This document shows positions 52,094 through 61,632 of a stretch of DNA of 64,000 nt, piece after piece. The notes under the pieces were generated by a model that did no database searches, was not told where the DNA came from, and saw nothing but the letters and a program-made list of their open reading frames with translations. The stretch lies in NCBI RefSeq assembly GCF_042682785.1, contig NZ_JBHUIB010000001.1, positions 930,001 to 994,000 on the forward strand. Reading direction: 5' to 3'. Origin of the DNA: Thalassotalea_F euphylliae (GTDB lineage Bacteria > Pseudomonadota > Gammaproteobacteria > Enterobacterales > Alteromonadaceae). Within the stretch, counting starts at the first letter, position 1. The number at the start of each line of letters is the position of its first letter. The position numbers and the translations under genes are program-made.

Positions 52094-54523
52094 TTATTCG
52101 TTTATACCCTTCAGTTTCACTTGATGCTGCTTGTTCACCAATAAACGACAAGCAGACGCAAGATCTGAGTGCAAGCCGCCAGCCGTTACATCGCGACCAG
52201 CTCCAGGCCCACGGATGATTAATGGGTTAGCTTGATACCACTCACTGACGATTTTAAAGATATTGTCACAGGGGGTAAGGCTGGCAAACGGGTCGTCTAG
52301 TGGCAAAGTTTCAAGGCTAACTTTTGCTTTAATACTGCCTCCATCTGAAACAAATCGAGCGACATAGCGTATGCATGCTTGTTTTGACTTCGCATCTAAC
52401 AACTTGTTCGCAAACGTATCATCTAGCTCATCTATACGTGATAAAAATTCTTCAATAGAAAGGTCAACTAGATGATCAGGTACCAAGTTTTCACATGCTA
52501 TGTCTTCCAATGAGATGTCAAACCCCGCTAAACGGGCGAGAATTAGCAACTTACGCTGGACATCTCTACCCGACAGATCTTCACGAGGGTCTGGCTCAGT
52601 AATGCCGTCAGCAAGAGCCATTTGGGTGAGTTCACCAAACGGAACCGTGCCATCAAACTTCTCAAATAACCAAGACAAAGTGCCCGAGAAAATACCTGAA
52701 ATTTCTACTATGTGGTCACCACTTTTCAATAAATCGTTAATGGCATAATTTATCGGCAAACCAGCGCCAACCGTAGTATTACCTAACCACAAGGCTTGGC
52801 TTTTCTCTGCTAACGCTTGCGCTTGCTTGTATTGTGACAAGGGTGCTGATGCTGCCCACTTATTCGCGCCAATGACATGAATACCGTGCTCAAAGAAGTG
52901 GCTATAAAGTTGGCTAAATTCCTCGCTCGGCGTGATATCGGCAACAATTAATTCATCGTAAGGGTGGTTTTCAAGCCAAGTGAGTAACCCTTGCTCTTCA
53001 TAGGCTTGTGCCGAGTGTTGAAAATCTTTCAAGGCTTGCTCTGCATCAATACCATCTGATTGAATAAGCATTTTTTTAGATGACACTAGGCCAACTAAAT
53101 GTACGTTTTCTAACGCACTTACTTTAGATAGCTGGTCTGGCAATAACTCTATAAACCGCTGACCGATATTTCCCAAACCTGCAACCACTAAACCGATATG
53201 GCGAGCATCTTTTGTTACATCATGATGAACATTATTGAGTAATTCGCCCGTGCAAGGCTGCGGCAAGGCCGCAATCAAACTGTCTTGATGCAAGCTATTG
53301 AAAAACGCTAGGGGCTGATGATGCTTTAGAGCGCGTTTAAATCGCGCTTTTACATTACCTCTTGCTGCAACCTGATGACCAACAATCGCCATGATAGAGA
53401 TGGGCGTAAACTTGACCTCTGTATCGTCACTCGCCAACCATTCGCTTACTGCTTTTTGCGCGCTTAATGGAATAACGAGTTGTCCTTTGTTCACATCGCC
53501 ACTAATGGCGTTAAATTTATCATAAGCCTGTTGGCCAGCATCACCAATGAAGCTTTCCGACTGAACAAGCAACAAATCATTAAGGTAAGTTACGGACAAT
53601 TCTTGTTGTGCAATTTGGCCGAAATCACCAACTTCTGTACCTGTTGTGTCTGGGTCAAAGCTGCTGGCAACATGTAAATGGCTGCCAACATCATTTAAAG
53701 GCTGTAACGTTTTTGCATGAAGTACCGGGTTACCTAGTCGTCCCAGTTCTTTTGCCACAGAGCGTGGAACACGGTGCAACTTACGAGCTAGCGGAACGAC
53801 ACGCGGGTCAGCACTATAAATACCGTCAACATCAGTCCACAGTGTTACATTTTGTGCGTTAGTTAACGCTGCAACAATAGTGGCAGAATAATCACTGCCA
53901 TTTCGTCCGAGTGTACAAGGTTGCCCTTGCGCATTTCGAGCAATGTAGCCAGTGATCACATTAAGGTGACCACGCGTCAACACATGGGTGAGGTTTTCTT
54001 GGCTTGTTTGGTAATCAACTTGGCAATTTGTTGCATTATCAATGACAAGAAAGTCACGTGAATCAATTGCCGCACTAGGACAGACACGCTCGGTCAAGAT
54101 AGCAGCAAGCAAACGCGCCGACCAGCACTCTCCCAAGGCTAATAACTCACTTTCATGAACGCTAATATCCAGCTGTAGCCACTTGTTTATTAGAGCAATA
54201 TCCGCAGCGACCTGGGTTAACAACGGATCAGTATGTTCGCCAGTTAACAAGCCATTTATTAAAGCCTCTTGTTTAAGCTTTAAGGCTTCAATTGCCTGGT
54301 GTACTTGGTCGCTATTTTCCTGTGCTAGTTCATAGACGTTGATCAAATCGTCCGTGGTATCACCATTTGCTGACACCACAACAACATCGTGCAACTGGCA
54401 ATTGTGCTGGATAATATCAACGACTCGATTAATACATTCGATAGATGCAAGCGAGCTACCACCAAACTTATGTACTTGTACCGCATGTTTGGCTAATTTA
54501 TTTGTCGATGCTTGGGCTGTCAT
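52094..54523 (-). CDS. metL: Bifunctional aspartokinase II / homoserine dehydrogenase II
   Basis: This 809-residue enzyme joins aspartate kinase (about 1-450, VHKFGGSSLASIECINRV and GRNGSDYSATIVAAL) to homoserine dehydrogenase (about 455-809, VVAGLGNIGQRFIELL, GANKWAAS, NTTVGAGLPINYAI and GLTEPDP-like GITEPDPREDLSGRD). It catalyses the first and third steps from aspartate to homoserine. Location 23 bases after metB under MetJ control marks it as the methionine-specific MetL rather than ThrA. ATG 54523 follows TAGGTAGGA. The GTG at 54553 would overlap metB. Confidence 0.93.
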   Translation of the reverse strand: MTAQASTNKLAKHAVQVHKFGGSSLASIECINRVVDIIQHNCQLHDVVVVSANGDTTDDLINVYELAQENSDQVHQAIEALKLKQEALINGLLTGEHTDPLLTQVAADIALINKWLQLDISVHESELLALGECWSARLLAAILTERVCPSAAIDSRDFLVIDNATNCQVDYQTSQENLTHVLTRGHLNVITGYIARNAQGQPCTLGRNGSDYSATIVAALTNAQNVTLWTDVDGIYSADPRVVPLARKLHRVPRSVAKELGRLGNPVLHAKTLQPLNDVGSHLHVASSFDPDTTGTEVGDFGQIAQQELSVTYLNDLLLVQSESFIGDAGQQAYDKFNAISGDVNKGQLVIPLSAQKAVSEWLASDDTEVKFTPISIMAIVGHQVAARGNVKARFKRALKHHQPLAFFNSLHQDSLIAALPQPCTGELLNNVHHDVTKDARHIGLVVAGLGNIGQRFIELLPDQLSKVSALENVHLVGLVSSKKMLIQSDGIDAEQALKDFQHSAQAYEEQGLLTWLENHPYDELIVADITPSEEFSQLYSHFFEHGIHVIGANKWAASAPLSQYKQAQALAEKSQALWLGNTTVGAGLPINYAINDLLKSGDHIVEISGIFSGTLSWLFEKFDGTVPFGELTQMALADGITEPDPREDLSGRDVQRKLLILARLAGFDISLEDIACENLVPDHLVDLSIEEFLSRIDELDDTFANKLLDAKSKQACIRYVARFVSDGGSIKAKVSLETLPLDDPFASLTPCDNIFKIVSEWYQANPLIIRGPGAGRDVTAGGLHSDLASACRLLVNKQHQVKLKGINE

Positions 54524-54546
54524 TTTCCTACCTATACCGCTTACGT

Positions 54547-55773
54547 CTACCACACTGCAGCTTGCGCTGAGCTTATTCTAAAACTTGGTTGTTTTTCATT
54601 GCTCACAACTGACAAACGTTGTTGACTCGCCTCCAGGCCTGTTGCCAAATCAGCAAGTATGTCGTCTATGTCCTCTAAACCCACAGAAATACGCACTAAG
54701 CTCTGCGTTATGCCCGCTTCTTTCTGTGCTTCAATATCCATACCGGCATGCGTCATGGTTGAAGGGTGGCTAATCAAGCTCTCTACGCCACCGAGCGATT
54801 GGGCTAAGGTTAATAGCGATAAATTGTCGAATAAGGCTTTTACAGCTTCAACGCCGCCCTTCACTTCGAAGCTCAACATTGAGCCGAAATTTTTTTGCTG
54901 GCTTTTGGCCAGTTCGTGCTGGGGATGAGTGCTAAGACCCGGGTAATAAACATTTTCAATCGCTGGGTGTGATGCTAGAAATTCTGCGACAGCGTCAGCA
55001 TTTGCTTGATGACCTTGCATGCGCAGCGGCAGTGTTTTTAATCCACGTAACGCTAAATAGCTATCAAATGCAGAGCCGGTAATACCTATACAGTTTGCCC
55101 ACCACGCAAGTTCTTCACCGAGTGTTTTGTCTTTCGTGACCAACACTCCGCCAACCACGTCAGAGTGACCATTGATAAATTTCGTAGTGGAATGAAAAAC
55201 AATATCTGCGCCCAAAGCTAAGGGTTGCTGTAACAATGGCGATAAGAAGGTGTTGTCTACAGCGACAACGGCACCAGCAGCCTTACTTGCCGTAGCAATT
55301 TTTTCAATATCAACAAGGCGAAGCAAAGGGTTACTAGGCGTTTCAATAAGTACCAATTTAGGTTGTTGTGCTAATGCATCGGCGAGCGCTTGTTCATCAC
55401 TTTGATCAACAACAATCACGTCAAACTGACCACGTTTCGCTAAATGCACAAATAAGCGATAACTACCACCATAACAATCATGGGGGATAACCACTTTGTC
55501 TCCCACTGACAATAGCTGACAAATCAAATGCACTGCCGCCATGCCAGTACTGGTCACAATGCCTACTTCACCACCCTCTAAATCGGCTATAGCTTGTCCA
55601 AACGTCGCGCGTGTTGGGTTACCGGTGCGGGAATAGTCAAAGTCTCGCTTTTGATTGAAGCCCTTCAATGAATAGGTACTTGATAGGTGAATAGGGGCAA
55701 CAACAGCGCCGTGATGTTCGTCGGTATTAATACCCGCTCGTACCGCTGTTGTGGCTAGTTTTTGGTTAGGCAT
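54547..55773 (-). CDS. metB: Cystathionine gamma-synthase
   Basis: This 408-residue PLP enzyme condenses cysteine with an acylated homoserine to form cystathionine, in methionine synthesis. SRTGNPTRATFGQAIADLE near 50-70 and the Schiff-base lysine in FHSTTKFINGHSDVVGG near 205 are typical, as is the C-terminal LVRISVGLED. The ATG at 55773 has AAGGTG upstream. It is first in the metB-metL operon and diverges from metJ across the MetJ operators. Confidence 0.95.
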   Translation of the reverse strand: MPNQKLATTAVRAGINTDEHHGAVVAPIHLSSTYSLKGFNQKRDFDYSRTGNPTRATFGQAIADLEGGEVGIVTSTGMAAVHLICQLLSVGDKVVIPHDCYGGSYRLFVHLAKRGQFDVIVVDQSDEQALADALAQQPKLVLIETPSNPLLRLVDIEKIATASKAAGAVVAVDNTFLSPLLQQPLALGADIVFHSTTKFINGHSDVVGGVLVTKDKTLGEELAWWANCIGITGSAFDSYLALRGLKTLPLRMQGHQANADAVAEFLASHPAIENVYYPGLSTHPQHELAKSQQKNFGSMLSFEVKGGVEAVKALFDNLSLLTLAQSLGGVESLISHPSTMTHAGMDIEAQKEAGITQSLVRISVGLEDIDDILADLATGLEASQQRLSVVSNEKQPSFRISSAQAAVW

Positions 55774-55792
55774 ACTATTCACCTTGAAAAAT

Positions 55793-55872
55793 GGATGTTT
55801 AGACGTCTATAAATCTAAACGTTTTGTTTTATAGGGTCAAGAACTTTTAGACGTCTAAACTTCTACACATAT
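55793..55872. promoter_or_regulatory. Two MetJ operator arrays (met boxes) between metB and metJ
   Basis: Perfect met boxes AGACGTCT occur at 55801-55808 and 55849-55856. Each is followed by tandem imperfect 8-mers: ATAAATCT and AAACGTTT after the first, AAACTTCT and ACACATAT after the second. MetJ dimers bind such tandem 8-bp repeats with S-adenosylmethionine as corepressor. Two separate arrays suit independent control of metB-metL and metJ. Confidence 0.92.
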
Positions 55873-55988
55873 AGGTTGACTGAAAAATGCCAACCAGTAC
55901 AATTCACTATATGCAAACGGGTGTTTCAATGTTGTGACTTGAACATCGCTTACCAACGCCCAAAGTGAAGAACAAGCAGAGGTATTAC

Positions 55989-56321
55989 ATGGCTGAGTGG
56001 AACGGCGAATACATTAATCCGTATGCGGAACACGGTAAAAAAAGTGAACAAGTAAAGAAGATCACGGTATCGATACCGCTACGTGTATTAAAAGTACTTA
56101 CCGATGAGCGTACACGTCGCCAAGTCAATAATTTACGGCATGCGACAAACAGTGAGTTGTTATGTGAAGCATTTTTACATGCCTTTACAGGCCAGCCACT
56201 TCCGGATGATGGAGACCTATCAAAAGAGAATGAGCACAAATTACCGGCAGCAGTGCGAGAAGCACTCGAAGCTCGGGGTATCACTGATTTCTCTGTATTC
56301 GAGTCTGACGACGAAGAATAA
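55989..56321 (+). CDS. metJ: Methionine repressor MetJ
   Basis: This 110-residue ribbon-helix-helix repressor has the operator-binding strand KKITVSIPLRVLKVL and the helix pair TRRQVNNLRHATNSELL, FLHAFTGQPLPDD. These are nearly as in E. coli MetJ (105 residues). ATG 55989 gives the conserved MAEWNGEYINPYAEHG start with AGAGGT upstream. The frame start at 55965 is too early. It represses methionine genes with S-adenosylmethionine bound and probably its own gene. A terminator follows. Confidence 0.97.
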   Translation: MAEWNGEYINPYAEHGKKSEQVKKITVSIPLRVLKVLTDERTRRQVNNLRHATNSELLCEAFLHAFTGQPLPDDGDLSKENEHKLPAAVREALEARGITDFSVFESDDEE

Positions 56322-56338
56322 GCAACTGTCATTATCAG

Positions 56339-56365
56339 AAAAGGTCGCACTATGCGGCCTTTTTA
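56339..56365 (+). terminator. Rho-independent terminator after metJ
   Basis: AAGGTCGC (56341-56348) pairs with GCGGCCTT (56354-56361), with one T-G and one C-G wobble-type position, and ends in a T run. Confidence 0.85.
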
Positions 56366-56445
56366 CTTTTTATCTGCAGAATTTTTCACTCCCTCAATAA
56401 ACTCACACAGTTAACCGTAAATTCCTTACCATTGGTCGATTAAAC

Positions 56446-56462
56446 GTCAAAACGGTTTTGAC
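56446..56462. promoter_or_regulatory. 17-bp palindrome upstream of the gamma-glutamyltransferase gene
   Basis: GTCAAAAC, G, GTTTTGAC is a perfect palindrome around one base, 54 bases before the start codon. The position and symmetry suit a dimeric regulator. No known regulator is assigned. Confidence 0.4.
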
Positions 56463-56516
56463 CGTATTTTCATTTTCTGTAACAGTCTAAAACATATAAA
56501 AGCAATAGGTACAGCC

Positions 56517-58355
56517 ATGAAAAGCCTTTCTTTAGCCTTGTCAGCCAGTGCAGTCACTCTGCTCGCAGCTTGTACAAGTACAACCCATTCAAATAACACT
56601 CAGCCAAACACAGTGACTGATTCACGTATTGTTTATGTCGGTAAAGATAACCGTGCAGTAACCATGCGAGAAGACAATAGAGGAGACCGTGTGGTCAGTG
56701 CCCCATGGGCAACGCGCTCTGCAGTGTTAGGCAAGAATGGCATGGCAGCAACTTCACATCCGCTAGCAAGCCAAGTGGCGATCGATATTCTCAAAAAGGG
56801 GGGTAGCGCTGTTGACGCTGCTATCGCTGCAAATGCGGCAATAGGCTTGATGGAGCCAACCGGAAATGGTATCGGCGGTGACTTATTTGCGATTGTTTGG
56901 GATCCAAAAACACAAAAATTGTACGGTTTGAACGGTTCAGGTCGCTCACCCAAAGGGCAAACACTTGCACAGCTAAAAGCAAAAATTGGGGATGTCAGCG
57001 AAATACCTAACTGGGGCAGCGCGCCTGTGACTGTGCCCGGTACCGTCGATGCATGGTATGAATTGCACGGAAAATTTGGCACGTTATCAATGACAGACAA
57101 CTTACAGCCTGCAATTGATTATGCTAATGAAGGCTTCCCTGTCACAGAAGTCATTTCCTACTATATGGGCATTTATCAGGAACGATATGAGCGCTTACAT
57201 AAAGCAGGCGAAATTGAGGAAATTGCAAACTATCAAGCAACATTCCTTGAAAACGGTGAGTTCATTAAAGAAGGGCAAATTTTTAAAAACCCTGATTTAG
57301 CCAACACCTATGCCAAAATAGCTGAGGGCGGCCGAGATGCTTTTTACAAAGGGGAAATTGCCGACACCATCGATGCATATTTCAAACGCATTGACGGCCC
57401 GTTACGAAAAGACGACTTCGCCTCACATACCAGTACATGGATAGAACCGGTTTCCGTGAACTACCGCGGTTATGATGTTTGGGAATTGCCACCGAATGGC
57501 CAAGGTATCGCTGCCCTTCAAATGCTAAACATCCTAGAAGGCTACGACCTTAAGTCGATGGGTCATAATAGTGCGGATTATCTTCATGTGATGGCAGAGG
57601 CGAAAAAACTCGCGTTTGAAGACAGAGCTAGATTTTATGCCGATCCTGACTACTACGATATTCCGCTTGATGGCTTATTATCGAAACAATACGCCAGCGA
57701 TAGGCGCGGTTTAATAGATATGACAAAAGCTGCCAACCAAGTCGACCATGGAAATCCAAAGCTCATCGATGGCGACACCATTTACCTGACGGTAGCAGAT
57801 AAAGATGGGATGATGGTTTCACTTATCCAGAGTAATTACCGTGGTATGGGCTCTGGTCTTGTTGCTGACGGTCTTGGATTTATTTTCCAAAATCGTGGCG
57901 CACAATACTCATTAACCGAAGGGCATCCCAATGTATATGCACCGAATAAGCGCCCTTTCCACACCATTATTCCCGCGTTCATGACTAAAGATGGTAAGCC
58001 ACTAATGAGCTTTGGTTTAATGGGCGGCGCTATGCAACCCCAAGGGCATGTGCAAATGGTTGCCAACATTATTGATTTTGGTATGGGTGTTCAACAATCA
58101 GGTGATGCAGCAAGATACCACCATAAGGGTTCAACAGAACCAACATGGAAAGGCCGTATGCAAGACGGTGGCACACTGGAGTTGGAAAGTGGCATTTCTG
58201 CTGACGTCGTTCGAGAACTTCAAAAACGTGGACACAAGGTTGATATTACGTCAGGTCCATTTGGCGGATATCAAGCAATTTGGCGGGATCCAGACACAGG
58301 CGTTTATTATGGTGCCAGTGAGATGCGTAAAGACGGCATGGCGATTGGTTACTAA
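56517..58355 (+). CDS. ggt: Gamma-glutamyltransferase, lipoprotein
   Basis: This 612-residue Ntn-hydrolase has a lipoprotein signal (LLAACTST, Cys19), so it should be membrane-anchored in the periplasm. GMAATSHPLASQVAIDILKK and GNGIGGDLFAIVW are typical of the large subunit. The precursor should cleave itself before a threonine. T421 in DGDTIYLTVADKDG is the likely nucleophile, though the usual TTH text is changed to DTIYL. MGGAMQPQGHVQ near the C-terminus forms the second substrate loop. It hydrolyses or transfers gamma-glutamyl groups from glutathione and related compounds. It is monocistronic. Confidence 0.9.
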   Translation: MKSLSLALSASAVTLLAACTSTTHSNNTQPNTVTDSRIVYVGKDNRAVTMREDNRGDRVVSAPWATRSAVLGKNGMAATSHPLASQVAIDILKKGGSAVDAAIAANAAIGLMEPTGNGIGGDLFAIVWDPKTQKLYGLNGSGRSPKGQTLAQLKAKIGDVSEIPNWGSAPVTVPGTVDAWYELHGKFGTLSMTDNLQPAIDYANEGFPVTEVISYYMGIYQERYERLHKAGEIEEIANYQATFLENGEFIKEGQIFKNPDLANTYAKIAEGGRDAFYKGEIADTIDAYFKRIDGPLRKDDFASHTSTWIEPVSVNYRGYDVWELPPNGQGIAALQMLNILEGYDLKSMGHNSADYLHVMAEAKKLAFEDRARFYADPDYYDIPLDGLLSKQYASDRRGLIDMTKAANQVDHGNPKLIDGDTIYLTVADKDGMMVSLIQSNYRGMGSGLVADGLGFIFQNRGAQYSLTEGHPNVYAPNKRPFHTIIPAFMTKDGKPLMSFGLMGGAMQPQGHVQMVANIIDFGMGVQQSGDAARYHHKGSTEPTWKGRMQDGGTLELESGISADVVRELQKRGHKVDITSGPFGGYQAIWRDPDTGVYYGASEMRKDGMAIGY

Positions 58356-58374
58356 TCCCTAATTTTCCAAAAAT

Positions 58375-58401
58375 AAAAAAGGCGCTTTGTGCGCCTTTTT
58401 T
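58375..58401. terminator. Bidirectional terminator between ggt and the malic enzyme gene
   Basis: AAAAAAGGCGC (58375-58385) pairs with GCGCCTTTTTT (58391-58401) around TTTGT. Both flanks allow termination of the two convergent genes. Confidence 0.9.
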
Positions 58402-58432
58402 CATTCTATTTTTTCGTGTTTCTAAAGAGCAG

Positions 58433-59671
58433 TTACTGGTACTTTGCAGGTAACTCTAATGCAGCAACACCTGAATCAATAGCGGCTGTAGCCACCGCTT
58501 TTGCGACACGCTCGCACAAACGAGTATCCATCGGTTTAGGAATAATATAGTCACGACCAAAAGTAAGCGACTTTTCACCACTTGCTTTTAGTACTTCGTC
58601 CGGCACCGGCTCTTTCGCTAGCTCACGAATCGCATGCACTGCTGCTACTTTCATGTCTGCGTTGATAGCACGTGCACGCACGTCCAATGCACCACGGAAG
58701 ATAAACGGGAAGCACAATACATTATTTACTTGGTTCGGATAGTCACTGCGACCAGTAGCGATGATAACGTCATCACGTGTGGCCAATGCAACTTCAGGTT
58801 TAATCTCTGGGTCAGGATTTGAACAAGCAAATACCACCGGATTAGGCGCCATAAGGGCCAAGTTTTCAGCTGATAATAAGTCAGGGCCAGAAACACCAAC
58901 AAATACATCCGCGCCATCAATTACGTCTTCTAAGGTACGCTTATCGGTGTTATTGGCAAACAGCTTTTTATACTCATTCAGATCGTCGCGACGCGTATGA
59001 ATAACACCTTTACGATCGAGCATGTAAATCTTTTCACGCTGCGCGCCACACGTTATCAGAAGTTCCATACAAGCGATAGCAGCGGCGCCAGCCCCCATAC
59101 AAACAATATTTGCTTGCTTAATATCCTTACCTTGAATATCGAGTGCATTAAGCATACCTGCAGCTGTAACAATCGCTGTACCGTGTTGGTCATCATGGAA
59201 AACCGGCACTTTACAGCGTTCAATCAATGCTCGCTCAATTTCGAAACATTCAGGCGCTTTGATATCTTCCAAATTGATACCACCGAACGAATCAGCGATG
59301 TTGGCCACTGTCGTGACAAACTCTTCAACCGTCTTATGCTTTACTTCGATGTCGAACGAGTCGATGTTTGCAAATCGCTTGAACAGTAACGCTTTACCTT
59401 CCATTACTGGCTTAGAAGCCATAGGGCCTAAATTACCTAATCCAAGAATCGCGGTGCCATTTGAGATAACAGCAACGGTATTACCTTTTGCTGTATATTT
59501 GTATACGTTGTCCGGATCATCCGCTATTTCGCGCACAGGTTCTGCTACACCTGGGCTATATGCTAGAGCGAGATCTTTGCTGGTTTCAGCAGGGGTGGTT
59601 AATTCTATACTTATTTTACCGGGCGTAGGCAGTGCGTGGTAATCAAGTGCCTGTTGTCTAATATCTGTCAT
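58433..59671 (-). CDS. maeB: NAD(P)-dependent malic enzyme, short form
   Basis: This 412-residue protein matches the malic-enzyme half of E. coli MaeB but lacks its C-terminal phosphotransacetylase-like domain, so it is the short type. LALAYSPGVAEPVREI, TAKGNTVAVISNGTAILG (Tyr/Lys catalytic area), FGGINLEDIKAPECFEIE and VFHDDQHGTAIV (metal site) are all present. CMGAGAAAIACMELL is the nucleotide fold. It decarboxylates malate to pyruvate with NAD(P) reduction. Terminators on both sides suggest a monocistronic gene. Confidence 0.93.
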   Translation of the reverse strand: MTDIRQQALDYHALPTPGKISIELTTPAETSKDLALAYSPGVAEPVREIADDPDNVYKYTAKGNTVAVISNGTAILGLGNLGPMASKPVMEGKALLFKRFANIDSFDIEVKHKTVEEFVTTVANIADSFGGINLEDIKAPECFEIERALIERCKVPVFHDDQHGTAIVTAAGMLNALDIQGKDIKQANIVCMGAGAAAIACMELLITCGAQREKIYMLDRKGVIHTRRDDLNEYKKLFANNTDKRTLEDVIDGADVFVGVSGPDLLSAENLALMAPNPVVFACSNPDPEIKPEVALATRDDVIIATGRSDYPNQVNNVLCFPFIFRGALDVRARAINADMKVAAVHAIRELAKEPVPDEVLKASGEKSLTFGRDYIIPKPMDTRLCERVAKAVATAAIDSGVAALELPAKYQ

Positions 59672-59974
59672 TGTGGTTCCTAATGTGAGCCCTTGTCGCT
59701 AGCTTTATAGATGTGACTTCGTTTGTAAATCACAGTGGTCTTATACTTATTATTATTATGGTTTATATGGTATTGGATTCGATGGAGCGATGACAAGCTC
59801 GTTTTTGCATAAAAAAGCGCTACAGGCCATATAAAACAAGAGGTCGTACCATTTAGGTTTTTAAATTTTATGCAGTATTTTGCGCATTTTATGCGAAGAT
59901 AAATTTATTTTGACAGGGTTTAGATATAAAAAAACCAGCCCTTGGGCTGGTTTTTCAAGAATAAAAGTAACTAA
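59672..59974. other. 303-base region between maeB and purA
   Basis: The left part is the malic enzyme upstream region, AT-rich, with no clear regulator site. The right part holds the purA terminator. No open frame is credible. Confidence 0.6.
59929..59955 (-). terminator. Terminator after purA
   Basis: AAAAACCAGCC pairs with GGCTGGTTTTT (59945-59955) around CTTG. On the minus strand it follows the purA stop by about 20 bases and ends in a T run. It is symmetrical enough to act both ways. Confidence 0.9.
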
Positions 59975-61273
59975 TTATTCATCAAACGGGTTAACAAGAA
60001 TCATGGTCTCGTTACGATCTGGGCCCGTTGAAACGATGTCAATTGGTACACCGGTTACTTCCTCTAAACGCTTGATGTAAGCCACTGCATTCGCAGGTAA
60101 TTCGTCAAACGACGTTGCACCCACAGTAGACTCTGACCAACCTGGCATAGATTCGTATACCGGCGTGATTTTTTCATAGCCTTCCGCAGCTGTCGGCGGA
60201 ACAGTAATAACATCACCGTTTTCAGTTTTGTAGCCAGTACAGATTTTTAACTCTTCCAAGCCATCTAATACGTCTAGTTTTGTTAAGCAGAAACCACTGA
60301 TGCTATTGATTTGAACAGCACGATGCATTGCAACCGCATCAAACCATCCACAGCGACGTTCACGACCTGTAGTCGCACCAAACTCGTGACCAACTGTGCC
60401 TAAGTGGTTGCCGATTTCATCATTCAATTCCGTCGGGAATGGGCCAGAACCAACACGTGTTGTATACGCTTTTGTAATACCTAGAACGTAGTCTAAATAG
60501 CGTGGACCAAAACCACAGCCAGTTGCTACACCACCAACCGTAGTATTTGAAGATGTCACGTATGGGTATGTACCATGGTCAATATCTAGAAGTGTGCCTT
60601 GTGCACCTTCAAACATAATCGACTCACCGTTCTTACGTGCTTGGTCTAGTAGCTCAGCAATATCTGCTACCATACCCTTAATCACTTCAGCTACAGCCAT
60701 AGCGTCTGCTAGTACTTCTTCATAGCTTACAGGCTCAGCTTTGTAGTAGTTAACAAGTGCGAAGTTATGGTATTCAACAATTTCTTTAAGCTTAGCTGCG
60801 AATGAGTCAGCACAGAATAAATCGCCAACACGTAAACCACGGCGCGCTACTTTATCTTCGTAAGCTGGACCGATACCACGACCGGTTGTACCGATTGCTT
60901 TGCTACCACGCGCTTTCTCGCGTGCTGCATCTAATGCGTTATGGTACGGAAGGATAAGCGGACACATATCACTGATGAGTAGACGTTCACGAACAGGAAC
61001 ACCACGCTCTTCAAGCATCGTGATTTCTTTCATTAATGCTTTTGGACACAATACAACACCGTTACCAATTAAGCACTTTACGTTGTCACGTAAAACACCT
61101 GATGGAATTAAGTGAAGAACAGTTTTTTCACCGTTGATAACTAGTGTGTGACCGGCGTTGTGACCGCCTTGATAACGTACTACGTACTTTGCCTTGTCTG
61201 TGAGTAAGTCAACAACTTTACCCTTACCCTCGTCACCCCATTGAGTGCCCAGAACTACTACGTTTTTGCCCAT
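59975..61273 (-). CDS. purA: Adenylosuccinate synthetase
   Basis: This 432-residue GTP-dependent enzyme joins IMP and aspartate in AMP synthesis. VVLGTQWGDEGKGKVVDLL at 5-23 is the phosphate loop with the catalytic Asp. GGHNAGHTLV carries the catalytic His. IGTTGRGIGPAYEDK, TSSNTTVGG and GRERRCGWFD bind IMP. The length matches E. coli PurA (432). In gammaproteobacteria purA follows hflKC and DUF2065, as here. Confidence 0.98.
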   Translation of the reverse strand: MGKNVVVLGTQWGDEGKGKVVDLLTDKAKYVVRYQGGHNAGHTLVINGEKTVLHLIPSGVLRDNVKCLIGNGVVLCPKALMKEITMLEERGVPVRERLLISDMCPLILPYHNALDAAREKARGSKAIGTTGRGIGPAYEDKVARRGLRVGDLFCADSFAAKLKEIVEYHNFALVNYYKAEPVSYEEVLADAMAVAEVIKGMVADIAELLDQARKNGESIMFEGAQGTLLDIDHGTYPYVTSSNTTVGGVATGCGFGPRYLDYVLGITKAYTTRVGSGPFPTELNDEIGNHLGTVGHEFGATTGRERRCGWFDAVAMHRAVQINSISGFCLTKLDVLDGLEELKICTGYKTENGDVITVPPTAAEGYEKITPVYESMPGWSESTVGATSFDELPANAVAYIKRLEEVTGVPIDIVSTGPDRNETMILVNPFDE

Positions 61274-61373
61274 GATTACATGTTGGTAAGAAAATTAGGC
61301 GGCGATTCTATCAAATATCAAGATCGAGTCCAAGTATAAATTGGCTAATTTTACACCATTCGGGCGGTGTAAT

Positions 61374-61565
61374 TTACTTTGCGACGGCGTATAGGATAAT
61401 CGCGCCAAGTGCCATAATAACAAGGCCTATATTGCGAATGCTAGCGCTTGGTTCTTCCGCAAGTTTCGCGACATAGGCACGCCACTTATTTGGGAATAGA
61501 GCGGGAAAAAAACCTTCTAAAATAAACGCTAAGCCGATAGCGATTAGTAATGTATCTAAAGTCAT
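61374..61565 (-). CDS. DUF2065 small membrane protein (YjeT-like)
   Basis: This 63-residue protein has two transmembrane helices (about 4-20 and 43-60) separated by FPNKWRAYVAKLAEEP, the usual DUF2065 text. Function is unknown, but the gene is nearly always found between hflC and purA. A terminator separates it from hflC here, so it probably has its own promoter or depends on read-through. It lies 100 bases before purA. Confidence 0.88.
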   Translation of the reverse strand: MTLDTLLIAIGLAFILEGFFPALFPNKWRAYVAKLAEEPSASIRNIGLVIMALGAIILYAVAK

Positions 61566-61585
61566 AAACGTTTTTCTGTTGATAG

Positions 61586-61616
61586 AAAAAAGGCCACTAT
61601 AAAAATGGCCTTTTTT
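61586..61616 (-). terminator. Terminator after hflC
   Basis: AAAAAAGGCCA (61586-61596) pairs with TGGCCTTTTTT (61606-61616) around a nine-base loop, with matching A and T runs. It ends the hflX-hflK-hflC transcript and could act in both directions. Confidence 0.88.
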
Positions 61617-61632
61617 TAATTGGATATGTCAG

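Noticed and set aside
56633..57100. Minus-strand open frame of 155 codons inside ggt
   Set aside because: It is opposite a conserved catalytic domain, with no ribosome site and a Pro/Ala-rich random-looking product.
58997..59389. Plus-strand open frame of 130 codons inside the malic enzyme gene
   Set aside because: It is the antisense reading of conserved malic enzyme motifs.
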